NCBI GenBank assembly: GCA_963971575.1
Contig: OZ020624.1
Span: 7,126,903-7,190,902 of the forward strand
Length of the DNA stretch: 64,000 bases
From: Liopterus haemorrhoidalis
Taxonomy: Eukaryota > Arthropoda > Insecta > Coleoptera > Dytiscidae
Direction of reading: 5' to 3'
A model generated the notes under the pieces. That model had not been told where the DNA came from. It made no database searches and saw nothing but the letters and a program-made list of their open reading frames with translations. A program made the translations under genes and the position numbers. Positions 55,240-64,000 of this stretch are shown piece after piece (position 1 is the stretch's first letter; each line of letters begins with the position of its first letter).

Positions 55240-56065
55240 TGGTCTATTTCAAAGTAGAAAAATGTGTGTAAGAAGATAGGAGCTGTTTGTCCTTGCTTCG
55301 GATTGGTTTAAATCGTCATCCCTATTACACTGTAAAAATATTGTTTTTAGTCCAAGTTGACAGATGTTCAGTGTCGTACATTGGAAATATATATTATTTA
55401 TATTATTTAATTTTTCTCATATATTTTGGTATTATTTACATAGTTAGACTTTTATTTATATTCTTGGCGTAGATTTTATGGAGAAAATTCTCCATGTAAT
55501 TTGTTTTTACGCAGTTATATATTTTTTAGGTTATCTGACATATAAATATTTTTTGACATTTGACATTTAACAGATCAAGAGAGAGGACTAATGTGAGGCC
55601 AAAAGACAGCCCAGCTGATTGTGCCCAAAGAAGAAGTTATTGATATAATTTTTAGACCTTCATATATACATATACTTTTAATTTTTATTTACAATAATTA
55701 TTTAAATAAGAAACTTTAACTCGGAAGATATATTGTTTGTTTTATTGCTTTGTTTAAACTCTTTTAGCCAAATCTCCCTTTTTATATAAAGTACATAATT
55801 TTTAAAATTAATATTTTTTTCAAATTTCCCATTAAACTGAATGTATGTCGCATAAATAACGTAAGTGTATTATCTGCCTTGTTTATTTCCATATATTATT
55901 AACCTTTTTTATATTAAAAAAAAAAAAAATCACTTGCTAACCCAGTTGCTACGCCCATGCCCTAGTTGTAACTTATTTTAAATTTCCCGCTATACTGTAT
56001 TTGATCAGTGTAAATCGTACTCGGTTCGCAGCGCTATCTACTTTGTTCTACTTTGAAATAGACCA
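55240..56065. mobile_element. 826-bp DNA element with TGGTCTATTTCAAAGTAGAA ends
   Basis: Left tggtctatttcaaagtagaa and right ttctactttgaaatagacca with TA at both edges. A partial copy, carrying a SINE, is at 20625-20950. No coding sequence. Confidence 0.88.
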
Positions 56066-56408
56066 TAAAATCACTCTAACTTTACATAACCTATGAAAGT
56101 TATACAAACAAATAAGTTCACAACAGACTATGTACGCCGGTAAGCTAGTAGTGTCATGCGTCAGTTAGAAGGGGTATGACGTCACACGTCGTTTTCGCGC
56201 GCTACATACATTTATGATTTTTTTAAGCCTTCAAATTACAAAAAAAAAACTGTTTTTTATCTTTATATGCAACAAGAGGAATATAATAAATAATAAAAAA
56301 AAAAAATCATGCCTATCCCCTATTAATAAACTTCTGTTGAAGGAATTATTAACTGCTTTAGTCAAGATTAACACAATTCAAGATTTAATATATGTATTAT
56401 ATATTTAC

Positions 56409-56539
56409 CGTATAAAGATCTCCTGCAAATTTTCGACAAGAAACACCAAGCTCTTTGATTCCATAGCTGAACTTGTCTTGTGTCGGAAGAGACAAGGCAA
56501 ACGACGTTGTCAATAGCAGAAGCGCTACTCTATAGAAAC
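56409..56539 (-). CDS. Serpin, exon A: signal peptide and N-terminus
   Basis: Acceptor ttatgtttcag before 56539; donor gtaaat after 56409, phase 0 into exon B. The frame enters with two bases (GT), so the initiator is in an upstream exon (candidate at 57743-57746). Encodes FYRVALLLLTTSFALSLPTQ, a hydrophobic signal peptide, then DKFSYGIKELGVSCRKFAGD and LYT, the serpin helix A start that joins ELAQKNKGNILVSP in exon B. The product is therefore secreted, presumably into haemolymph. Confidence 0.87.
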
Positions 56540-56645
56540 CTGAAACATAAATAAAGAAAGTTAAATATGATTTGATATAAACAAAAAATCGAATTTATTT
56601 TCGTAAGGTTTCCCGCTATTACAATACTTGCCCCTTATATATTAA

Positions 56646-57368
56646 GGGGGGGGGTAGGGTCTGATAACTACATTTTAAGCATATTTTTGTAAACTTTTTT
56701 CAAATCTATGGTTAAATTTATTCATTTTCAAACTAAGTACATATATAAAGTATGTTTTGAAGAAGATAAAAAAAAAAATTTAAGGCAAAATATGGCGAAA
56801 TGAGCCAGCTGTGGCAAATCTTCTCAGACTCCGGGAAAAAAATTAGATTTTGCGGTGACCAGTCACTGGATCATCTGAAATCAAAAATCCAAAAAGATTT
56901 TGTTAGTTTATGAGCTTGCCGAGGTAACGACATTGAGATATTTTTTTTCATGTTTTTTTTATTTAACAATCACAAATATACTCATTTTTAGGTTTTTTTT
57001 TAGGAGGATTTTTTTTTTTTTGTCTTCTAAGTAACGCTAAAAACTGAAAAATCATTTTAAAAATAAAAACTCAACGTCATTACCTCGGAAAACTCATAAA
57101 CTAACAAAATCTTTTTGGATTTTTGATTTCAGATGATCCAGTGACGAGTTATGCTGGTTACCGCAAAATCTATTTTTTTTTTCCCGGAGTCTGAGAAGAT
57201 TTGCCACAGTTGGCTCATTTCGCCATATTTTGCCTTCTTCTTTGTATCTTCTTCAAAACATGCTTTATATATGTACTTAGTTTGAAAATGAATAAATTTA
57301 ACCATAGATTTGAAAAAAATTCACAAAAATATGCTTAAAATGTGGTTATCAGAACCTACCCCCCCCCC
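56646..57368. mobile_element. TTAA-flanked foldback with arms of about 315 bp, copy 2
   Basis: TTAA at 56642-56645 and 57369-57372; ends in poly-G/poly-C. The left arm (gtagggtctgataactacat ... ctcagactccggg) is mirrored in the right arm (cccggagtctgag ... gtggttatcagaacctac), with an estimated nine in ten bases matching over roughly 315 bp and a loop of about 90 bp. Lies in serpin intron 1 if the start exon is correctly placed. Confidence 0.88.
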
Positions 57369-57372
57369 TTAA

Positions 57373-57742
57373 GGTTGGGCAAGTAAAAAAGAAATACATA
57401 ATATTATAATTTATTTGTGTATATGTATACGTAAGGGTGTTCTTCTCCATTGAAACAAACTCCACCACATGCCATCGATTTAACAGCTTTTCCCATTACA
57501 TTTACGAAAATCTATTTACGAAAAATATTGTCTTATTGACTCCTTCTTATAAACCGCACAATACAGTCACAACGTGTGTTTACATTTTAAGAAACCAGTC
57601 AATTCTAGTTTTTAACATGTACTATTGTTTTTTATCTTTGCTGTCAATTGGTGACTTAGTAAGAAGTTAATCAGAGGTGAAAGATTTATACACTTCTCTT
57701 CTGATTTTCTCCTAACTATGACCCATTACGCTTAATTCTTAC
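57373..57742. other. Proximal serpin intron 1 candidate interval
   Basis: AT-rich. A 77-codon frame (57437-57670) has no recognisable domain. Nothing else seen. Confidence 0.35.
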
Positions 57743-57746
57743 TCAT
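57743..57746 (-). CDS. Candidate serpin start-codon mini-exon (ATG + A)
   Basis: On the minus strand ttgttATGA is followed by GTAAGAATT, a consensus donor. The single base after ATG gives the phase exon A needs: A + GT makes Ser, producing M-S-F-Y-R-V-A-L-L-L at the start of the signal peptide. Other ATG-donor pairs examined up to about 59100 (for example near 58012 and 59070) give the wrong phase and hit a stop. The 5' UTR would lie upstream (higher coordinates), before the hAT at 58056. Transcript evidence is lacking. Confidence 0.5.
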
Positions 57747-58055
57747 AACAAGTAACTATATTCGTCAGTTAAAAATAACAACTCCTACGAGTTGATTAAA
57801 ATAAAAAATAAAAAGTTCCTCTTAAATAATTAATCCATTGTTCTTGTAAATGATTAAACCTTGAAAATGATTACTATACAATTATTATTGTATGGTTATT
57901 TACACCTTTTTTCTATAATGATTAATTATGAAAGGCTTCATTAATTTTTGCAAATTATTTCTCAGCTAAGATGACCATTTTTAACCTTATTTAGTACTAA
58001 CTGACGCGCCCTTACCTTTTTGTTAAATACATTTTTGTTGATAAGTGATTATGAT
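57747..58055. promoter_or_regulatory. Putative serpin 5' UTR/promoter region
   Basis: Only about 300 bp separate the candidate start codon from the hAT at 58056. It is AT-rich; no clear TATA box, initiator or Rel/NF-kB-type site could be defended by eye. Listed because the promoter should be here or inside the hAT. Confidence 0.25.
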
Positions 58056-59433
58056 GAGTGCCGGCTTCACACGGTAAGCAAAGGATGCGTCGCATCGGGG
58101 CGCCTTGCGCTAAGGGCGCCGAAATTATCTTTCGGAACACTTTTATAATTAAAAATCTGACGACACGCCAAAAATCTGATAATAGAATTATATTTTAAAC
58201 AAGTCTACTCATATAGATATATTATAATCACAAGTGAATAAAATTTTAATTTGCGCTAGTTTAGTTTTAACAGTTACGCCATAAACTACAATCTTAAAGT
58301 CATAAACCAAAGCAATGCCGGCTCCATAATGGATACAAAGGATGCGTCTCATCAGGGCGCCACGATCAAGGGGCGCCATCGCAACGAACGATTGAGCGGC
58401 GCCGTTTTTATACTGGCGAACTAAACAAAAACTCTTTTTCACAAAAAAATTTTTCTTCACAAAGAAATTTAAATATTTTAAAAACGGAGCTTCATTTTTA
58501 TTTTCGTGCTCCAGATACCAATACGCATAAAACTAGTACTTATTCGTATCGCTTGTGTGACTTATAGAACTTAGAATTCAGTTGCATAAAATCAGTGAAT
58601 TAGTTCAGATCAATTCCTGCTATATATCGATGGTGATTTGCTAATATGGTGTATCTCAAAATAGCGAATATTCCAATTTCCACTTTATTACTACTGATAC
58701 TCCACAAGGGCAAATAATAAATGTTTTAAATAATTTTTTTTTGATCGCCTTATGTTTACAAGTTAATGGTGGTATTTTTGAACATTTAATTTAGATGATT
58801 TTTTTTTGTAGTTATTTTTGTATTAAATAATTTTATTTTCAATGTATTTTCAATAAAAAATATTTAGTCTTTTCAATGAATATTTATCCCTATGTTGCAA
58901 AATAAATGGAGGGCAACTTGCTGTCAAAATAGTTTATCGTTACTAGGGAAACCATGCATTATAATAATTTCAATGTTGCACGATAAAATAAATTCACCGT
59001 ATTATTATATGTATGCGTACTATTTACACTTAAAAATAAAATATAATACTTATAAGCACTTAATTATTTTATTATTACCTGTTTCATAATTTCTAATGAA
59101 AATATATTGTGTCAATACAGGGCCGCACCAAGCGGGGGTGTTAGGGGTGCACAGAACCCCGGTGGCAGGCCTTAGGAGAGGAAAATATTGGCAAATAGGG
59201 GCGGGAGAACAAACAAAATTCTGGTTGGCTTTCTTAAAAGATATTAAAAAAATTTAAATTAAACCATTTAAAAAAAAAACTTTTGGTCGACTTCTTTTTA
59301 TTTTAGAGAACAAGCGAATTTCTGGATGACTTCTTTTTTTGTATAGAACAAACAAATTTCTGGTCAACTTTTTTTTTAAGGGCGCCGAATGAATCTTTTC
59401 ATCGAGGCGCCATAACCCCTAGAGCCGGCACTG
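58056..59433 (+). mobile_element. hAT element with internal hAT-like pieces
   Basis: Ends gagtgccggcttcac and agagccggcactg, flanked by ATTATGAT at 58048-58055 and 59434-59441. Includes a second terminus-like block at 58315 (aatgccggctccataatgga) and a third GC-rich unit near 59119 (cagggccgcaccaagcgggg), so it is composite. No transposase. Confidence 0.83.
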
Positions 59434-59553
59434 ATTATGATAATTGAGATATTTCAAGTGTGTAACTCTCCCCATGGTCCCCAAATATTCATCTTATTAA
59501 GAACTACAATGAACAGAAAAGAATCGTTTCTTCATTCTAAACCACTTTTCTTA

Positions 59554-60509
59554 TGGCCGGTATTATAAAGCAAAATAGATTGCTACTAAATTTTAGTTAA
59601 GAGTTAAACTAATCTAACCCATAGATTTCGGTGTTATAAAATTTGTTTTAAAAAAGTTACCAACTAAATCTACAAACTAAATTAGTTGACAGATTTTCTG
59701 GGTACTAAATTATAGTTGGCAACTATATTTGTATTACATTTGAATAGTTAGCGTTTTGTTTACATTGAATAACTTGTTTTTACTATTTATACTAAAATAT
59801 ATAATTGATAATTAATAACTGCAAAGTAAGTAATAATATTGTACATAAAAAGAAATACATATGAATAGATTTATATATATAAACAACACAAAATTTACAG
59901 GTGTCATCAGTATCATCTGTCAGTAGTGTATCATCACCATCCGTAAACAGTATTTCTGACAGTAATAATGATGAAAATTCAAGAATACGTCAGCCTAGAG
60001 AATTTCTTGAAAGAAGACAACCCTTTAATTATTATAATGATGAACAATTTAAACACAGATTTCGGTTTTCAAAAGATACTGTTTTGTCTATTTTTGAATT
60101 AATTGATAATTAAATAAAGTCTTTAACTTATATTACATTATATCTATTAATTGTTCTTTTTCAATTTCTGTATAATTTTTGCCTCTATCCCATTTTTTTT
60201 CCATTTGAAATACTTTTTAACTTCTACGAATTCTTTTTCACTGTCAAAATTATAGGTTATAAACGTTAAACTGTTAAAACTACAACAGAAAAACCGCGAA
60301 ATATAGTATAGGCATCTACCGGTCAGTTGTATACTAACGTTCGGTCGGTAAATCTTGAGACTAAATTATTTTAGTTGCGAACTAGTTGATTAGTTGGCTG
60401 TTCTGATTTATAATACCGAAATTAAAAAACTTGTTATATTAGTTATCAACTAAATTTAGTTTACAACTATTTAGTTGGGTCTTAAGTTATGTTTTTATAA
60501 TACCGGCCA
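59554..60509 (+). mobile_element. Harbinger element (956 bp) with transposase N-terminus
   Basis: Ends tggccggtattataaag and ttataataccggcca, with TTA on both sides (59551-59553, 60510-60512). After a ttacag acceptor-like site, 59901-60113 encodes Ser/Val repeats and then IRQPREFLERRQPFNYYNDE followed by QFKHRFRFSKDTVLSIFELI and a stop: the N-terminal region of HARBI1-like nucleases (REF--R-NPF-Y-NE-EF--R-RF-K). The DDE domain is missing. Several arms of taactaaatttagttg-type sequence form inner inverted repeats. Confidence 0.85.
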
Positions 60510-60879
60510 TTAAACAGCGTAATCCAAGAAATTGGATACAAATGGAAAACCTTTTTATCATCCTTTTACGAAAAAAAGTCACTCTTTAAAAAAAATCCTG
60601 ATTTGTCTTAAACCCCCAAACATCTTTTTTGACAATTTAATGGAAGATGATTTTCATACTAATCATGTAAAACAAAAAAAAATTTATAATTAAAAATTAA
60701 TATGTAATGGTATATAAAATATATATTTATAGTGAAAAATTTTCCTTCTCACCCCTCCATCTCTTTGCATTTTCTTTATTTAGTTGAGAATAGTGTTTTT
60801 TTATGTTTTTCTAATCTGGGAACGAATTAATTGATTTCTCATAAGATAGAATGGAACATTGGATTTCTAAATACATACT

Positions 60880-61165
60880 TTTTAAGATACGAACCGAGGT
60901 CAGGAACAAATTAAGTTTGTAAGTCAAGGTGTATGTCTTAATGTGCCACCAATATCAGTTATAGATGTTTTCAAATGTGTAAGAAAGTTAATCAAATATA
61001 TTTCTATAAAACAATTGTTGCTAGTAAAAATATTATTAACGTTACTAGTAAACAACGTACTGCTGAACGATCATTTTCTACGTTAAATTATTTAAAAAAT
61101 CTCCGAAACACACTCTTCTAACAAGTCAGAAAATTGAAGACTTTCTTTGTAACTTATATACAGTC
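60880..61165 (+). pseudogene. hAT transposase C-terminal (dimerisation) fragment
   Basis: Reads PPISVIDVFKCVRKLI, then NVTSKQRTAERSFSTLNYLK and NLRNTLF-stop. AERSFSTL...K..LR.T is the conserved C-terminal dimerisation motif of hAT transposases. Truncated, no BED or catalytic part nearby. Confidence 0.72.
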
Positions 61166-61261
61166 CAAGAGAAGAATGAATATTATTATATAATCAATAA
61201 ATGTGTACATTTTTAAATTCAATTTTGTATTTAATATGTACGAGATTGATTGAAAATTTAT

Positions 61262-62712
61262 AATTTTGATCTACCAGGTACAGAGTGATTATTTAATGGC
61301 GAGACGACGTCACCGAATTTTACGTGCCTCCTAGCAGAATACTATGACTATAATAACCTTGAAGAAAATTTGATTATGAAGAAAAAAAGATTATGCGCAT
61401 GCGCGCATAATCGCCTGCTACGATGTGTATGAAACGGCAAATTATTAAAACTTCCAGTGACGTCGTCTCGCCATTAAATAATCACTCCGTATGAAATGCG
61501 ATTTTTTTTTTTTTTTAATAAAACACATTAAACTCAAAGGAACAGTAAAAGTTTATTTATTCAAAGTATGCTCTATGAGAAGTTATACATTTTTCCCATC
61601 TTTCAGGCAATTTGTGAATACCTCGCCAGTAGAACTCTTCCCCTTTCCTCGCAAACCATTCATCTAGCCATTCTTTCACATTTTCATATGAACTAAAGTG
61701 CTGCTCGGCAAGTGCGTGACCCATCGATGCGAACAAGTGGTAATCTGAAGGGGCCAAGTCTTTTTGCCTTATGCCTTTTGTGATGGACCATTATCGTGAA
61801 GAAAGATTACCTTGTGCTGTCTTCTTTCGTATTCTGGTCGTTTTATGAGCAGCGAATGGTTCAATTCGATCAGTTTTTGTTGGTAGCGTTGGATATTAAC
61901 TGTTTCACCAGGTTTTAACAATTCATAATAGACCACACCCTTTTGGTCCCACCAAGTACAGAGCATTGTCTTTTTGCCAAAGCGATTCGGTCTTGCAGTT
62001 GATGTGGATGGTGAGCCTGGGTTCACCCATGATTTTTTGTGTTTGGGATTTTCAAAATAAATCCATTTTTCATCGCCAGTAATGATACGATGAAAAAAAA
62101 GACTTTCTTTTGTATCGTACAAGCAAAATTTCACAAGTGTTTTTGCGTTTTTCCATTTGCCTCTCATTCAATGCATGTGGAACCCATCTGCCGACTTTCT
62201 GGATCTTACCCATCTCTCGTAGGCGATTGGAAACAGCTTGTTGACTAACGCCTAACTGCTCTGCTAGTTGTTTTTGTGATTGACTATCGTCTTTCTGTAG
62301 CAATGTTTCCAATTTTGTATCTTCATATTTTTTTGGAGGTTTTCCATGTTCTTTGTCTGTAAGATCAAAGTCACCACTTTTGAAACGCCGAAACCGTCGT
62401 TCACACGTATCTTGCGTTGGAGCATATTCCCCATAAGCTTCTCGAAGCAGTCGGTATGATTCAGCAGCAGTTTTTTTCAAATGAAAACAAAACAGTAGTA
62501 CTGGCCGCGAATGCTTTATTTGGCACAAAATTTGACATTTTTAACACAGTAAAACAAAACTATATGATCACTTTTCAAATTATAACCTATACGCATTTGA
62601 CACTTAATGATAACTTAACAAAACGCCATATGTGTTGAAACTTTGAACTATACACTCTGTTTGCGCGGCAAGTTTGAAAAAAATCCGCATTTCATACTTG
62701 TAGACCTGGTAA
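61262..62712 (-). pseudogene. Mariner transposon, frameshifted
   Basis: Right end (on +) atttcatacttgtagacctgg and left end ctaccaggta...tgaaatgcg (interrupted by the MITE at 61281-61489) form the inverted termini. The minus strand encodes nearly the whole transposase in three frames: from 62528, LLREAYGEYAPTQDTCERRF and LAEQLGVSQQAVSNRLREMG (HTH); from 62167, IITGDEKWIYFENPKHKKSW (first Asp) and KVIFLHDNGPSQKA (second Asp); from 61757, MAPSDYHLFASMGHALAEQH (third Asp of DD34D) to RAYFE. Two frameshifts make it inactive, but all three catalytic residues remain. Confidence 0.9.
61281..61489. mobile_element. 209-bp MITE inside the mariner terminus
   Basis: Ends cagagtgattatttaatggc then gagacgacgtcac, mirrored with one mismatch at 61456-61489; TA on both sides. 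Centre holds gcgcatgcgcgc. It splits the mariner inverted repeat after ctaccagg. Confidence 0.9.
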
Positions 62713-62889
62713 ATAAAAATAGAAAAACAATAAAAACTTATAATAAGATATATTTAAGCATTTGTTTTGGCGTCCTTAAGAGCTGGCGCCCTGGGCCCGT
62801 GCCCCTATCGCCCCTGCCTTTCAGCGCCGCTGCACACCCTCCCAAACTCTGGCGATATGCTATCGTGGAGACTATGCCAGGTGTAAAGC
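62713..62889. other. Repeat fragment (hAT-like GC block)
   Basis: ggcgccctgggcccgtgccc followed by cgccgctgcacaccc resembles the inner GC-rich parts of other hATs here; actctggcgatatgc matches the repeat at 5188-5522. Confidence 0.4.
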
Positions 62890-63105
62890 TCTGGACCACT
62901 TTTAATTTATTTACTAATTTATTAAGTGTTCTTTTGTTTCTGTCATAAGCAATACATCGTCAGCTTATCTTAAATTGTTGTAAATTTTCCCTTCCTCCTA
63001 TATCTTTAATTTTGTTTAAATATTTGTTCACTATATAAGTTAAAAAAGTGAGGGGACATAACACACCCTTGCCAGACTCCTTTTTCAATTTACACAACAA
63101 AATAC
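62890..63105 (-). pseudogene. LINE reverse transcriptase fragment
   Basis: The minus strand reads VWQGCVMSPHFFNLYSEQIF, the RT block before the active site (GV-QGCVMSP-LFNLYSE), then a degenerate active-site region. Many stops; dead. Confidence 0.68.
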
Positions 63106-64000
63106 TCAGAGATAAACAAAAATACTCAAAATACCTCAATACAATGTTAACGGGTCGAGTAGCGGATACCTGTGGGACCCATCGTCATTCCTACTTATAC
63201 GGGTGTATTCTGTAAGAAATGCGTTAAAATTAGCGTCAGGTTAATATTTTTATTTTAACTCCATGTCTAACGTCATTATCCAAAAATGCTATTCTGTAAG
63301 AGCATTTGTTAAGGTAAGCTTTAATACACTATTTGTTAACGCGAGGCGCTAACTCACCCTGTAGAGAGGCTAATATTAACTGCACGCCCATGCGCTGTTA
63401 CGTTGAATTTTAACAGGAGTATTTATTTAGTCAAATGCCAAGAGAATCTTAACTTAATATTTCGGTGTTGAATTAAATATTCAGTGGCGAAATTTATTTT
63501 AAAAATGGAACAGAAATGTTTGGTCCTTTGATACTCATTATAACTGGTTTCCACAGTGTATTAAAAAAATATATAACTTTATTCAACTTTTGTTTAGTCA
63601 ATTTATATACTACATTGTATTATAACAGTTTATCTAATTTTTTAATAATATGTGAATTATATGTTCATTCTATTTTTAAAAAGGTGTTCGGTGATATTAA
63701 TTATTATATTTGATATATTACGCTATTTCTACCCTGGAATAACACTGTTGTAATCGTCATTATCAATCTCATCAATTGTTTCTTCAAATAATACACCATT
63801 AAAATGTACTGCGATATTTTTAAACACGGCGGAGGCATAAGTGAAGTTTTGTAGCTTTCAGAGGATTATAATTTTAAGTTCTGTGTCTCAACAAAAACCG
63901 AAACAGCTCTCCAATACTCCATTTACTTCCTTTCTATACAATTACTTGAACTTGCGTCTGGGTTAATTGTATAACAAAAATTATGAAGCGTCATTCTTAT
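63106..64000. other. Window end, nothing recognised
   Basis: AT-rich; phrases such as attctgtaagaaatgcgtta and attctgtaagagcatttgtt (63210, 63292) recur, hinting at an unidentified repeat. No exon supported. Confidence 0.35.

Noticed and set aside
57990..58020. Alternative serpin start exon (ATG near 58000 with a gtaagg donor)
   Set aside because: Phase is wrong: joining to exon A gives an immediate stop.

Overview
This is a repeat-saturated, AT-rich stretch of a nuclear eukaryotic genome, almost certainly from an insect (perhaps a beetle; the order cannot be fixed from this window). The evidence is two intron-containing genes of insect families, a divergent ionotropic receptor (IR) and a secreted serpin with alternative last exons, set in a dense mosaic of arthropod-type transposons. 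There is no prokaryotic organisation, no CRISPR array and no rRNA gene.

Host genes. (1) IR gene, + strand, four coding exons: 6504-7640, 12245-12534, 15460-15710 and 21958-22205. They splice in frame (phases 0, 2, 1) to a 641-residue protein with signal peptide, S1/S2 ligand-binding halves, pore region and three membrane segments. (2) Serpin gene, - strand: a probable start-codon mini-exon near 57743-57746, exon A 56409-56539 (signal peptide), exon B 50246-51034 (core fold), exon C 47905-48049 (up to the reactive-loop hinge), then three alternative terminal exons, D1 41198-41346, D2 35613-35839 and D3 24731-24888. Each D exon has an acceptor of the same phase, its own reactive loop, its own C-terminal strands and its own stop codon. 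One locus can therefore make at least three inhibitors that differ only in target specificity and C-terminus. The two genes converge tail to tail, with stops about 2.5 kb apart.

Mobile elements. Nearly everything else is transposon. 1-6.3 kb: two dispersed repeat families (F1, F2) and an eight-copy tandem array of about 148 bp. 7.6-22 kb (IR introns): F1 copies, LINE fragments, a TTAA-flanked element with a rearranged hAT inside it, nested hATs, a DUF4817-type transposase relic, a SINE and a Penelope GIY-YIG fragment. 22.2-36 kb: MITEs, a hAT inside a mariner, a jockey/CR1-like LINE and a TTA-flanked element. 36-46.6 kb: a full-length Tc1-like transposon with an open transposase frame but a changed catalytic residue, a degenerate Tc1 relative, Harbinger elements (one carrying a MADF gene fragment) and many MITEs. 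46.6-64 kb: MITEs, long TTAA-flanked foldbacks, hATs, Harbinger and a mariner whose end is interrupted by a MITE.

Many insertions are supported by target-site duplications read directly from the sequence (8 bp for hAT, TTAA for piggyBac-like, TA for Tc1/mariner, TTA/TAA for Harbinger-like). No database search was possible; family names rest on recognised protein motifs and terminal structures.
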